Assembly: GCF_002298975.1 (NCBI RefSeq)
Contig: NZ_DBMV01000001.1
Coordinates: forward strand, 310,001-374,000
DNA from: Ralstonia sp. UBA689
GTDB taxonomy: Bacteria; Pseudomonadota; Gammaproteobacteria; Burkholderiales; Burkholderiaceae
DNA length: 64,000 nucleotides
Direction of reading: 5' to 3'
Below are positions 26,143 through 35,165 of this stretch, piece after piece. The first letter of the stretch is position 1; each line of letters opens with the position of its first letter. Under the pieces are notes generated by a model. It ran no database searches, was not told the origin of the DNA, and worked only from the letters and a program-made list of their open reading frames with translations. A program made the translations under genes and the position numbers.

Positions 26143-28833
26143 ATGTCGGCCGTACCAGAGCAAGTCCTGGGCGCCACGCGCGCCAGCGACGTCGATCCCC
26201 AGGAAACCAAGGAATGGCTGGAGGCGCTGCAAGGCGTCATCGGCGCGGAAGGCCCGCAGCGTGCGGCGTTCCTCCTCGACAAGCAGATCGAATACGCGCG
26301 CATCAACGGCGTGACCTCGCCGCTGCACGCAGAAACGCCTTACATCAATACGATTCCGGTCGAGAGCCAGGACCGCATCCCGGGCGACCAGGAAATCGAG
26401 CACCGCATCCGCTCGTACACGCGCTGGAACGCCATGGCGATGGTGCTGCGTGCGAACAAGGACACGAACGTCGGCGGGCATATCTCGTCGTTCGCTTCGG
26501 CAGCCACGCTGTATGACGTCGGCTACAACCACTTCTGGCACGCCCCGTCGGACAAGCATGGCGGCGACATGGTGTTCGTGCAGGGTCACTCGGCGCCGGG
26601 CGTGTACTCGCGCGCGTTCCTGCTGGGCCGCCTGTCCGAAGAGCAACTCGATAGCTTCCGCCAGGAAGTGGACGGCAAGGGCATCTCGTCGTATCCGCAC
26701 CCGTGGCTGATGCCGGATTTCTGGCAGTTCCCGACCGTGTCGATGGGTCTGGGCCCGATCATGGCGATCTACCAGGCGCGCTTCACCAAATACCTGGCGA
26801 GCCGTGGCCTGATCCAGAACTCGGAAAACCGCAAAGTCTGGGCCTTCCTGGGCGACGGCGAAACCGACGAGCCGGAATCGCTGGGCGCAATCGGCATGGC
26901 CGGTCGCGAGAAGCTGGACAACCTCGTCTTCGTGGTCAACTGCAACCTGCAGCGCCTGGACGGCCCGGTGCGCGGCAACGGCAAGATCATCCAGGAGCTG
27001 GAAAGCGAATTCCGTGGTGCCGGCTGGAACGTCATCAAGGTCATCTGGGGCAGCCGCTGGGATCAACTGCTCGCCCGCGACACCAAGGGTCTGCTGATGA
27101 GCCGCATGATGGAATGCGTGGACGGCGAATACCAGACATTCAAGTCCAAGAATGGCGCCTACGTGCGTGAGTTCTTCTTCAACACGCCCGAACTCAAGGC
27201 CATGGTGGCCGACTGGTCCGACGATGACATCTGGGCGCTGAACCGCGGCGGCCATGATCCGCACAAGATTTTCGCGGCGTTCAAGGCGGCGACCGAGCAC
27301 AAGGGCCAGCCGACCGTCATCCTTGCCAAGACCATCAAGGGCTACGGCATGGGCGAGGCCGGCGAAGCGATGAACATTGCCCACCAGCAGAAGAAGATGC
27401 CGGTGGATGCCATCCGCAAGCTGCGCGACCGCTTCAACATCCCCATTGCTGACGATCAGCTCGAGAAGGTTCCGTACGTCAAGTTCGAGGAAGGCTCGAA
27501 GGAACTGGAATACATGCGTAAGGCCCGCATGGACCTGGGCGGCTATCTGCCGGCCCGCCGCATGAAGGCCGACGCGCTGCAGGTGCCGGCACTGGCTGCA
27601 TTCGACGCGCTGCTCAAGGCCACCGGCGAAGGCCGCGAAGTGTCCACCACCATGGCCTTCGTGCGCATTCTGAACATCCTGTTGAAGGACAAGAACGTCG
27701 GCAAGCACGTGGTGCCCATCGTGCCGGATGAGTCGCGCACGTTCGGCATGGAGGGCCTGTTCCGCCAGATCGGCATCTGGAACCAGGAAGGCCAGAAGTA
27801 CGTGCCGCAGGATCACGACCAACTGATGTTCTACAAGGAATCGCAGACGGGTCAGGTGCTGCAGGAAGGCATCAACGAAGCCGGCGCCATGTGCGACTGG
27901 ATCGCAGCCGCCACGTCGTATTCGACGCATGGCGTGGCGATGATCCCGTTCTACATCTACTACTCGATGTTCGGCATCCAGCGTATCGGCGACCTCTGCT
28001 GGGCCGCCGGCGACATGCGCTCGCGCGGCTTCCTGCTGGGCGGCACCGCGGGCCGCACCACGCTGAACGGCGAAGGCCTGCAGCACGAAGACGGCCACTC
28101 GCACGTGTACCACGCCGCCATCCCGAACTGCATCTCGTATGACCCGACCTTCCAGTACGAACTGGCGGTGGTAATGCAGGACGGCCTGCGTCGCATGTAT
28201 GTCGAGCAGGAAGACGTCTACTACTACCTGACGGTGATGAACGAGAACTACGAGCACCCCGAAATGCCGGCGGGTGTCGAGGCCGACATCATCAAGGGCA
28301 TGTACCTGTTCAAGAAGGGCGTCGAGAACAGTAACGCACCGCGCGTGCAGCTGCTGGGCTCGGGCACGATCTTCCGCGAGGTGATCGCTGCGGCTGATCT
28401 GCTCAAGAAGGACTGGGGCGTGGAATCCGACCTGTGGGGCTGCCCGAGCTTTACCGAGCTGGCCCGCGAAGGCAACGCCACCGCGCGCTGGAACCTGCTC
28501 AACCCGACCGCAACGCAGCGCGAGTCGCACGTCGAGAAGATGCTCAAGGGCGTGCGCGGCCCGGTCATCGCATCGACCGACTACGTCCGCACCTTCGCCG
28601 AGCAGATTCGCGCCTTCGTGCCGCGTCGCTATGTGGTGCTGGGCACCGACGGCTTCGGCCGCTCGGATACCCGCGAGAAGCTGCGTCATTTCTTCGAGGT
28701 GGACCGCTACTGGGTGACGGTTGCGTCGCTCAAGGCGCTCGCCGATGAAGGCGTGCTGCCGCGCGAGAAGGTGGCCGAGGCACTCAAGAAGTACAACCTC
28801 GATCCGAACAAGCCCAACCCGATGACCGTATAA
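26143..28833 (+). CDS. aceE: Pyruvate dehydrogenase E1 component (homodimeric)
   Basis: 896 aa from the ATG at 26143 (AAGGAG 10 nt upstream). Thiamine-diphosphate enzyme that decarboxylates pyruvate and acetylates E2 lipoate. The TPP/Mg motif is FLGDGETDEPESLGAIGMAG through VNCNLQRLDGPVRGNGK (about residues 230-285). The central HLLGSGTI-like region reads VQLLGSGTIFREV, and IASTDYVRTFAEQIRAFVP lies near the C terminus. Length and sequence fit the homodimeric E1 of proteobacteria. First gene of aceE-aceF-orf-lpdA. Confidence 0.98.
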   Translation: MSAVPEQVLGATRASDVDPQETKEWLEALQGVIGAEGPQRAAFLLDKQIEYARINGVTSPLHAETPYINTIPVESQDRIPGDQEIEHRIRSYTRWNAMAMVLRANKDTNVGGHISSFASAATLYDVGYNHFWHAPSDKHGGDMVFVQGHSAPGVYSRAFLLGRLSEEQLDSFRQEVDGKGISSYPHPWLMPDFWQFPTVSMGLGPIMAIYQARFTKYLASRGLIQNSENRKVWAFLGDGETDEPESLGAIGMAGREKLDNLVFVVNCNLQRLDGPVRGNGKIIQELESEFRGAGWNVIKVIWGSRWDQLLARDTKGLLMSRMMECVDGEYQTFKSKNGAYVREFFFNTPELKAMVADWSDDDIWALNRGGHDPHKIFAAFKAATEHKGQPTVILAKTIKGYGMGEAGEAMNIAHQQKKMPVDAIRKLRDRFNIPIADDQLEKVPYVKFEEGSKELEYMRKARMDLGGYLPARRMKADALQVPALAAFDALLKATGEGREVSTTMAFVRILNILLKDKNVGKHVVPIVPDESRTFGMEGLFRQIGIWNQEGQKYVPQDHDQLMFYKESQTGQVLQEGINEAGAMCDWIAAATSYSTHGVAMIPFYIYYSMFGIQRIGDLCWAAGDMRSRGFLLGGTAGRTTLNGEGLQHEDGHSHVYHAAIPNCISYDPTFQYELAVVMQDGLRRMYVEQEDVYYYLTVMNENYEHPEMPAGVEADIIKGMYLFKKGVENSNAPRVQLLGSGTIFREVIAAADLLKKDWGVESDLWGCPSFTELAREGNATARWNLLNPTATQRESHVEKMLKGVRGPVIASTDYVRTFAEQIRAFVPRRYVVLGTDGFGRSDTREKLRHFFEVDRYWVTVASLKALADEGVLPREKVAEALKKYNLDPNKPNPMTV

Positions 28834-28986
28834 CGGAGCCGCCGGGCGCGCAGGTTGCGTCCGGCCGGGCACCGCCCCGACAGACTTTGTCGCGTAGTGC
28901 ATTTGCCTGCACGATGCGGTAGCCTGCCGGGCAACGCGTGTCCGCCGCCGGATGCTCTCGCCGCCAGACCCTCTGGAGACAGAAGA

Positions 28987-30663
28987 ATGAGTCAAGTCGT
29001 AGAAATCAAGGTGCCGGACATCGGCGACTACAAGGACGTCCCGGTGATCGAAGTGCTGGTCAAGGCGGGCGATACCGTCAACGCCGAAGATTCGCTGGTC
29101 ACGCTCGAATCGGACAAGGCGACCATGGACGTGCCGTCGCCCAAGAGCGGCGTCGTCAAGGAAGTGAAGATCAAGGTGGGCGACGCGGTGTCGGAAGGCT
29201 CGCTGGTGCTGCTGCTCGAAGAGCAGGGCGCTGCTGCTGCACCGGCCCCGGCACCCCAAGCCGCGCCTGCACCGGCTCCCGCCGCTGCTGCGCCGGTTCC
29301 CGCGCCCGCTGCGCAAGCGCCGGCCCCCGCGCCGGCCGCGGCAGGTGGCGGTACGGTTGAAGTGAAGGTGCCGGACATCGGCGACTACACCGACGTGCCG
29401 GTCATCGAGATCAACGTGAAGGTGGGCGACAAGGTGGAAGCCGAGCAGTCGCTGATCACGCTCGAATCGGACAAGGCCACGATGGATGTGCCGTCGCCGG
29501 CTGCCGGTACCATCAAGGAAATCCGTGTGAAGGTGGGCGACGCCGTGTCGGAAGGCACGCTGATCGTTGTGCTGGAAGGCGCGGGCGGCGCAACTGCTGT
29601 GCCGGCACCTGCTGCACCAGCTCCGGCACCCGCACCGGCTGCCGCTGCACCGAGCCCGGCCCCTGCGGTTGCGCCCGCAGCTGCTCCCGCCGCAGCGCCC
29701 GCCACGTATACCGCTGACACCGTCGGTACGGTGGGCAGGGCTGCCCACGCCAGCCCCTCCGTACGCAAGTACGCGCGCGAGTTGGGCGTCAACGTGAATC
29801 TCGTCGGCGGCACGGGCCCGAAAAACCGCATCACGCAGGAAGACGTGCAGCGCTACGTCAAGGGCGTGATGAGTGGCCAGGCCGCGGCGCCTGGCAAGGC
29901 TGCGGCGGGCGCACCGGCCGGCGGTGGCGAGCTGAACCTGCTGCCGTGGCCTAAGGTCGACTTCACCAAGTTCGGCCCGATCGATCCGAAGCCGCTGTCG
30001 CGCATCAAGAAGATTTCGGGTGCAAACCTGCACCGCAACTGGGTCATGATCCCGCACGTCACCAACAACGACGAAGCGGACATCACCGAGCTGGAAGCCT
30101 TCCGCGTGCAGATGAACAAGGACCACGAAAAGGCCGGCGTGAAGTTCACGATGCTGGCGTTCGTGATCAAGGCCGTCGTGGGTGCGCTGAAGAAATTCCC
30201 GACCTTCAACGCGAGCCTGGACGGCGACAACCTCGTCTTCAAGCAGTACTTCCACATCGGCTTTGCGGCCGATACGCCCAACGGGCTGGTGGTGCCGGTG
30301 ATCCGCGATGCGGACAAGAAGGGCCTGATCGACATCGCGAAGGAAATGGCGGAGCTGTCGAAGGCTGCGCGTGAAGGCAAGCTCAAGCCGGACCAGATGC
30401 AGGGCGGCTGCTTCTCGATCTCGTCGCTGGGTGGTATTGGCGGCACGAACTTCACGCCGATCATCAACGCACCGGAAGTGGCCATCCTGGGCCTGTCGCG
30501 CGGCTATCAGAAGCCGGTTTGGGACGGCAAGCAATTCGTGCCGCGCCTGACGTTGCCGCTGTCGCTGTCGTACGATCACCGCGTGATCGACGGGGCGGAG
30601 GCTGCGCGCTTCAACGCGTACCTGGCCAGCGTGCTGGCGGACTTCCGCCGCGTCAGCCTGTAA
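28987..30663 (+). CDS. aceF: Pyruvate dehydrogenase E2, dihydrolipoamide acetyltransferase
   Basis: 558 aa from the ATG at 28987 after GGAGACAGAAG. Two lipoyl domains (about residues 1-80 and 121-197), each with ESDKATMDVPS bearing the lipoylated Lys, are joined by Ala-Pro-rich flexible linkers. The peripheral-subunit-binding domain (about 255-295, SPSVRKYARELGVNVNLV) follows. The catalytic domain ends with SYDHRVIDGAEAARFNAYL, with active-site His and Asp. E. coli has three lipoyl domains; two are usual in this group. The 153-bp gap after aceE has no gene. Confidence 0.97.
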   Translation: MSQVVEIKVPDIGDYKDVPVIEVLVKAGDTVNAEDSLVTLESDKATMDVPSPKSGVVKEVKIKVGDAVSEGSLVLLLEEQGAAAAPAPAPQAAPAPAPAAAAPVPAPAAQAPAPAPAAAGGGTVEVKVPDIGDYTDVPVIEINVKVGDKVEAEQSLITLESDKATMDVPSPAAGTIKEIRVKVGDAVSEGTLIVVLEGAGGATAVPAPAAPAPAPAPAAAAPSPAPAVAPAAAPAAAPATYTADTVGTVGRAAHASPSVRKYARELGVNVNLVGGTGPKNRITQEDVQRYVKGVMSGQAAAPGKAAAGAPAGGGELNLLPWPKVDFTKFGPIDPKPLSRIKKISGANLHRNWVMIPHVTNNDEADITELEAFRVQMNKDHEKAGVKFTMLAFVIKAVVGALKKFPTFNASLDGDNLVFKQYFHIGFAADTPNGLVVPVIRDADKKGLIDIAKEMAELSKAAREGKLKPDQMQGGCFSISSLGGIGGTNFTPIINAPEVAILGLSRGYQKPVWDGKQFVPRLTLPLSLSYDHRVIDGAEAARFNAYLASVLADFRRVSL

Positions 30664-30768
30664 GCCCACGCGGGCTCGGCACGCATCTGGCTTCGGGCCT
30701 GTGCGTGCCGGCCCGGATGGGTTTGCAGCGGTCGGCGGACTGGTCAGTGGACTGATGGCGAGGACGAC

Positions 30769-31341
30769 ATGACGACGTGCGTGGTGGTCAAAAAAGACGG
30801 CGAGGTGGCGATTGCGGCCGATTCACTGGTGACGTTCGGCGACACGCGCCTGGCGCGCGGTTACGAGCAGAACCAGAAGATCTTCCAGGTAGGCGAGTCG
30901 CTGATCGCGCTGGCGGGCACGACGGCCCACTTTCCGGTCATGCGCAGCCTGCTGACGGGGTTGGCCGACGAGTGCCGCCTTGGCACGCGCGACGACGTTT
31001 TCCGGACCTTCCTCAAGGTGCACGAAAAGCTCAAGGACGAGTATTTCGTTAACACCAAGGAAGACGACGACGACCCGTACGAGTCATCGCAGATCACTTG
31101 TCTGATCGCCAACGCAACCGGCATCTACGGCGTCTATTCGTATCGCGAGGTATTTGCATTCGACCGCTTCTGGGGCATCGGCTCGGGGCGCAACTTTGCG
31201 CTGGGGGCGATGTCGGCGGTGTTCGATATGCCGGGCAAGTCGGCGGCGGATATTGCGCAGGTTGGTGTGGCAGCGGGCGTGGAGTTCGACAAGAGCTCCG
31301 GCGGCCCGATCGAAGTGCACACGGTGCGTCTGCAGGATTGA
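30769..31341 (+). CDS. Proteasome-like Ntn-hydrolase (BPH/HslV-type) inside the pdh operon
   Basis: 190 aa starting MTTCVVVKKDGEVAIAADSL. After removal of Met, Thr is the first residue, as in HslV and proteasome beta subunits. The Asp17-equivalent region is AADSLVTFG and the Lys33-equivalent lies in YEQNQKIFQVGESLIALAGT. Gly-rich GIGSGRNFALGAM corresponds to the HslV GSGG motif region. I assign it to the betaproteobacterial proteasome homologue (BPH) group, reported to form self-compartmentalised double rings; that family link is from memory. No AAA+ partner is adjacent. It sits between E2 and E3 genes (105 and 56 bp gaps) on the same strand, suggesting co-transcription. Confidence 0.82.
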   Translation: MTTCVVVKKDGEVAIAADSLVTFGDTRLARGYEQNQKIFQVGESLIALAGTTAHFPVMRSLLTGLADECRLGTRDDVFRTFLKVHEKLKDEYFVNTKEDDDDPYESSQITCLIANATGIYGVYSYREVFAFDRFWGIGSGRNFALGAMSAVFDMPGKSAADIAQVGVAAGVEFDKSSGGPIEVHTVRLQD

Positions 31342-31397
31342 AAGCGTCGGCGGCCAAGGCGGTGCCGGGTGCCGACGACAAGAACAAGGAGTCAGGA

Positions 31398-33185
31398 ATG
31401 AGCGTGGTGGAAATCAAGGTGCCGGACATCGGCGATTTCGATGCGGTGGAAGTCATCGAAGTGCTGGTCAAGGCGGGCGATGCCGTCGAGAAAGAGCAGT
31501 CGCTGATCGTGCTGGAATCCGACAAGGCCAGCATGGACGTGCCGTCGGACGTGGCCGGCAAGATCGTCGACGTGAAGGTCAAGGTAGGCGACAAGGTCAG
31601 CAAGGGCACGGTGATCGCGACGGCGGAAGCTGGCGCGGCGGCTGCCGCTGTTCCGGCACCCGCGCAGGCACCGGCTCCGGCCGCAGCGCCCGCTGCTGCA
31701 CCGGCAGCATCGGCGCCCGCACCGCAAGCGGCCAAGCATGCCGGCGGCGCGGATATCGAATGCGACATGCTCGTCCTCGGCTCCGGTCCGGGCGGCTATT
31801 CGGCAGCCTTTCGCAGCGCGGACCTCGGTATGAATACCGTGCTGGTCGAGCGCTTCGCCACGCTGGGTGGTGTCTGCTTGAACGTGGGCTGCATCCCGTC
31901 CAAGGCGCTGCTGCACACGGCTGCCATCATGGATGAGGTCAAGGCGATGGCCGCTCACGGCATCGTCTACAGCGAGCCGAAGGTCGATCTGGACCAGCTC
32001 CGCAAGCACAAGGAAGCCGTGGTCGGCAAGCTGACCGGCGGTCTGGCCGGCATGGCCAAGGGCCGCAAGGTGCAGGTCGTGCGCGGCGTTGGCACGTTCC
32101 TCGATCCGAACCACCTGGAAGTGCAACTGACCGGCGGCGACGGCAAGGCGACCACCGGTGAGAAAAAGGTGATCCGCTTCGCCAAGGCCATCATCGCGGC
32201 GGGCAGCGAAGCCGTGAAGCTGCCGTTTATCCCCGAAGATCCGCGCATTGTCGATTCGACCGGCGCGCTGGAGCTGCGTCAGGTGCCGAGCAAGATGCTG
32301 GTCATCGGCGGCGGCATCATCGGCCTGGAAATGGCCACGGTGTACAGCACGCTGGGCGCACGCATCGACGTGGTGGAAATGCTCGACGGCCTGATGCAGG
32401 GCGCCGACCGCGACCTCGTCAAGGTGTGGGACAAGATGAACAAGGGCCGCTTCGACAAGGTCATGCTCAAGACCAAGACGGTCGGTGTCGAGGCCAAGCC
32501 GGATGGCATCTATGTCAAGTTCGAAGGCGAGGCCGCACCGGCGGAACCTGTGCGCTACGACATGGTGCTGGTGGCCGTGGGCCGCAGCCCGAACGGCAAG
32601 CGCATCGGCGCCGAGAAGGCAGGCGTGACTGTGACCGATCGCGGTTTCATCGACGTGGACAAGCAGCAACGCACCAACGTGCCGCATATCTACGCGATCG
32701 GCGATATCGTCGGTCAGCCAATGCTGGCGCACAAGGCGGTGCATGAAGGTCACGTGGCTGCCGAGGCCGCGCATGACGAGAAGGCTTACTTCGATGCCAA
32801 GCAGATTCCGTCGGTGGCCTTTACCGATCCGGAGGTGGCCTGGGCGGGCTTGACCGAAGACCAGTGCAAGGCGCAGGGCATCAAGTACAGCAAGGGCGTA
32901 TTCCCCTGGGCCGCTTCGGGCCGCGCAATCGCTAACGGCCGCGACGAGGGCTTCACCAAGGTCATCTTCGATGAAGAGACGCATCGCATCATCGGCGGCG
33001 GCATCGTCGGCACGCATGCGGGCGACCTCATCAGCGAGATTTGCCTGGCCATTGAGATGGGCGCAGATGCCGTTGACATTGGCAAGACCATCCACCCGCA
33101 CCCGACGCTAGGTGAATCGGTGGGCATGGCGGCCGAGATCTACGAAGGCGTTTGCACGGATGTGCCGCCTGCTCGTAAGCGGTGA
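31398..33185 (+). CDS. lpdA: Dihydrolipoamide dehydrogenase E3 with N-terminal lipoyl domain
   Basis: 595 aa from the ATG at 31398 (AAGGAG upstream). Residues 1-80 are a lipoyl domain (VVEIKVPDIGDFDAVEVIEV, ESDKASMDVPS), then an Ala-Pro linker, then the flavoprotein: FAD site MLVLGSGPGGYSAAFRSADL, redox-active CLNVGCIPSKALLH, NAD site MLVIGGGIIGLEMATVYS, and HPHPTLGESVGMAAE at the dimer interface. It reoxidises E2 dihydrolipoamide with NAD. The lipoyl-E3 fusion is typical of Burkholderiales and Neisseria pdh operons. The terminator at 33241-33270 ends the operon. Confidence 0.97.
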   Translation: MSVVEIKVPDIGDFDAVEVIEVLVKAGDAVEKEQSLIVLESDKASMDVPSDVAGKIVDVKVKVGDKVSKGTVIATAEAGAAAAAVPAPAQAPAPAAAPAAAPAASAPAPQAAKHAGGADIECDMLVLGSGPGGYSAAFRSADLGMNTVLVERFATLGGVCLNVGCIPSKALLHTAAIMDEVKAMAAHGIVYSEPKVDLDQLRKHKEAVVGKLTGGLAGMAKGRKVQVVRGVGTFLDPNHLEVQLTGGDGKATTGEKKVIRFAKAIIAAGSEAVKLPFIPEDPRIVDSTGALELRQVPSKMLVIGGGIIGLEMATVYSTLGARIDVVEMLDGLMQGADRDLVKVWDKMNKGRFDKVMLKTKTVGVEAKPDGIYVKFEGEAAPAEPVRYDMVLVAVGRSPNGKRIGAEKAGVTVTDRGFIDVDKQQRTNVPHIYAIGDIVGQPMLAHKAVHEGHVAAEAAHDEKAYFDAKQIPSVAFTDPEVAWAGLTEDQCKAQGIKYSKGVFPWAASGRAIANGRDEGFTKVIFDEETHRIIGGGIVGTHAGDLISEICLAIEMGADAVDIGKTIHPHPTLGESVGMAAEIYEGVCTDVPPARKR

Positions 33186-33240
33186 CATGCAATTAACCGC
33201 CATGTTTTCAGGATCAACCTGAACCTTGGCTGGCAAAGGA

Positions 33241-33270
33241 AAGGGCCGCTCGATTGGGCGGCCCTTTTTA
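33241..33270 (+). terminator. Intrinsic terminator of the pdh operon
   Basis: 9-bp stem (33241-33249 with 33258-33266), 8-nt loop, followed by TTTATTT. Confidence 0.9.
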
Positions 33271-33284
33271 TTTGAGGCGTCGAT

Positions 33285-33845
33285 TCAGTGGCGAGGTTGG
33301 GCCGGACGCCGGTGCCGGCGCAGCAGGCGCAGCGCCGCGGTCAGCCGGCGCCAGATCAGGCGAAGCAGTCCGCGCCGATGTGTACGCCAGACGGTGATAC
33401 GCGCCTGCAAGGCTTGCCATGTCTGCGTGGCGCGCAAGGCGGCAACCACGCGGCGCTTCCAGGCCAGGAAGGCGGTCTCCCAGCGCGTATACCAGGCGAT
33501 CGTATGCAATTGCGGCCGTACCGTGTAGTAGATGCGCGCGCCGAGCGCCGTGCTGACCGCCTTGGCCAGGACCAGCACGAATGTCCCGGCAATGAACTTG
33601 CCGCGCGCCAGCACATAGACTGCAGCCAGCTTGAACGGCAGCAGCACCAACATCGGAAGGATGAATGCGCACAGGGCTTCGACGGGCTCAAGCGCTGCCA
33701 GCCTTCGTTCTGCAGCTTGCACCCATGGGTGCGTCGCCAACCGGGCGGTCGCCCGCAGCATGGCATTCCAGATCCACTCTTCGAACAGCAGGATGAGCGC
33801 AGCCAGGAAGATCAGGCTGCGCTTGGTCAAGGATTCGCGGGACAT
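33285..33845 (-). CDS. Integral membrane protein of unknown function
   Basis: 186 aa from the ATG at 33845 (MSRESLTKRSLIFLAALILL); the frame extends upstream without homology. Three hydrophobic stretches are visible: about residues 9-26, 55-80 (LCAFILPMLVLLPFKLAAVY) and 83-105. The C-terminal 70 residues are strongly basic, with many Arg and Trp, and probably cytoplasmic. Proteins of this shape are common next to pdh or phasin genes in Ralstonia, but I know no function. It is convergent with lpdA. Confidence 0.78.
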   Translation of the reverse strand: MSRESLTKRSLIFLAALILLFEEWIWNAMLRATARLATHPWVQAAERRLAALEPVEALCAFILPMLVLLPFKLAAVYVLARGKFIAGTFVLVLAKAVSTALGARIYYTVRPQLHTIAWYTRWETAFLAWKRRVVAALRATQTWQALQARITVWRTHRRGLLRLIWRRLTAALRLLRRHRRPAQPRH

Positions 33846-33939
33846 CGGCGTGAAGGGGGGCAGGGGCGGCAAACCGCAATATAGGATGGAGCGCCGGTTA
33901 TCCACAAAAGTTCTTATTTTGAAGGGCTGCGATGGTTCG

Positions 33940-34128
33940 AGCACACAAAAAACCCGGCCGAAGCCGGGTTAAAGATACCCACTGATCACCACTGAGGACA
34001 GGTTTTCTGATGTGCGGTACCGAGGAGACAATCTGACGAACACGGTGGAATGGACCACCGGATGTGCGTTTCGGTTCCGCGCAAATGCACGCAAACGATG
34101 TGTTTGGAGGATTGATTCAGCGACCCAA
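33940..34128 (-). ncRNA. Candidate small RNA downstream of phaP
   Basis: Reading on the minus strand, an about 160-nt segment with no coding frame follows the phaP terminator and ends in a perfect 8-bp stem (33951-33958 with 33963-33970) plus a T6-7 run. It contains a second stable hairpin, CGGTGG-TCCATT-CCACCG. A complete terminator without an associated gene suggests an independent transcript, or a processed 3' UTR if the phaP terminator leaks. No Rfam family is recognised by eye. Confidence 0.35.
33943..33970 (-). terminator. Orphan intrinsic terminator (minus strand)
   Basis: Stem 33951-33958 with 33963-33970, CGAA/TTCG tetraloop; on the minus strand it is followed by TTTTTTGTGTG. No annotated gene ends here on that strand apart from the candidate RNA. 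Confidence 0.75.
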
Positions 34129-34134
34129 ACAAAA

Positions 34135-34156
34135 CGGGCCTCCCGAAGGAGGCCCG
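34135..34156 (-). terminator. Intrinsic terminator of phaP
   Basis: 9-bp stem CGGGCCTCC (34135-34143) with 34148-34156, 4-nt loop; T-rich run TTTTGTTT follows on the minus strand. Confidence 0.88.
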
Positions 34157-34188
34157 CTTGAGCGGCGGAAGTCGGTAACCGTGGCCGA

Positions 34189-34767
34189 TTAGGCTGCGGT
34201 CGTGGTCTTCTTGCTCGTGGCAGCGCGCGCTTGGGCCGAAGCTTGGGCGGTTGCCTTGCTGGCGGCGTTGGCGGCAGCGTGGAAGTTGCTTTCAGCCAGT
34301 TCCACAGCTTGCTTGGTGGCCTTCTGCACCGAGTCGTAGGCGTTGTTGGCGGCCGACAGGGCCGACTTCACCAGCGCGACAGCCGATTCCGAACCGGCCG
34401 GGGCGTTCTTCGACACGTTGTCGACCAGCGCTTGCAGCTTGCGGCTGCTTTCGGCGATCTGCGATTCAGCAGCCTTGCTGAACTCGGTTTGCGTGTCCGA
34501 AGCGATTTCGTACAGGTGGCGGCTGTAAGCCAGAACCTTTTCGGCCAGCGGCTGAACGGCAGCGGTTTGCACCGACAGCAGTTCCTGGGCGTCCTTAGCA
34601 GACAGGGCCTTCTTCGCGTGCTCGACGTTCTCGGCCAGGGTGGCCTTGACGACTTGTAGGTTCAGTTCGACCAGCTTCTCGACGCCTTCAAAAGCCTTGT
34701 TGGTCAGGCCAAAGAACGTTTCCAGATTGGCTTTGTGCGCCGCAGCGATCTGTTCCTGAGTCAGCAT
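34189..34767 (-). CDS. phaP: Phasin (PHA granule-associated protein)
   Basis: 192 aa from the ATG at 34767 (MLTQEQIAAAHKANLETFFG), with GGAGAG upstream; a start six codons earlier overlaps that site. The phasin core covers about residues 5-120 (LTNKAFEGVEKLVELNLQVV, LLSVQTAAVQPLAEKVLAYS). An Ala/Lys/Thr-rich tail follows. Phasins coat polyhydroxyalkanoate granules and control their number and size. Candidate operators lie upstream at 34895-34984; in relatives the repressor PhaR controls phaP, but phaR is not in this window. Confidence 0.95.
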   Translation of the reverse strand: MLTQEQIAAAHKANLETFFGLTNKAFEGVEKLVELNLQVVKATLAENVEHAKKALSAKDAQELLSVQTAAVQPLAEKVLAYSRHLYEIASDTQTEFSKAAESQIAESSRKLQALVDNVSKNAPAGSESAVALVKSALSAANNAYDSVQKATKQAVELAESNFHAAANAASKATAQASAQARAATSKKTTTAA

Positions 34768-35165
34768 GTTGTCTCTCCAATGCAAGGTGGACGGGGAATC
34801 AAAATCAAAATTTAGATCGCCCAGATGTACAAAGCATGACGTCCAGCGTCGAGCCTTCCAGGCGACATCGCGATCGGTTAGGGATGGTGCATCGCAACAA
34901 TTTCATTGTTGTTGAACGGAAAGGCAGTGTCAAGTTGATCTTGTGCATCGCACAAAAATCAGAATCCACTGATTTTTCGTGCACAAGAATTGCGCGACCA
35001 ACCGTTTGGTGTAATTTTTTGTGGCATAAGAATGCGCGTTTGTGGCGCGTGACGAGCACTCTCGCCGGCTGATGCCGGCAAATTTGTCTCAAAAAACACA
35101 CTGACGCAGCCTAGGTTAGGATGCGTCCGGTTGCCAATTTTGTTGCATTGCGATTCTTTGTTCAC
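34768..35165. promoter_or_regulatory. phaP / deacetylase divergent regulatory region with inverted repeats
   Basis: 398 bp, AT-rich, no gene. Three inverted repeats stand out: CAACAAT-TTC-ATTGTTG (34895-34911), TTGTGC-ATC-GCACAA (34941-34955) and AAAAATCAG-N6-CTGATTTTT (34954-34977), followed by GTGCAC (34980-34985). The TTGTGC/GCACAA and TTGTTGC motifs resemble TGC/GCA-rich sites used by PhaR-type regulators. Assignment to PhaR is an inference. Confidence 0.5.

Larger units (their letters stand above)
33846..34188. other. Intergenic region with two minus-strand terminators
   Basis: 343 bp between the membrane-protein gene and phaP. It holds the phaP terminator (34135-34156), a possible small RNA, and a second hairpin terminator (33951-33970). 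No open reading frame with a ribosome binding site was found. Confidence 0.6.

Noticed and set aside
26125..30669. Very long open frame antisense to aceE and aceF (over 1,500 codons)
   Set aside because: A GC-skewed shadow of codon usage in two conserved genes; no start context and no domains.
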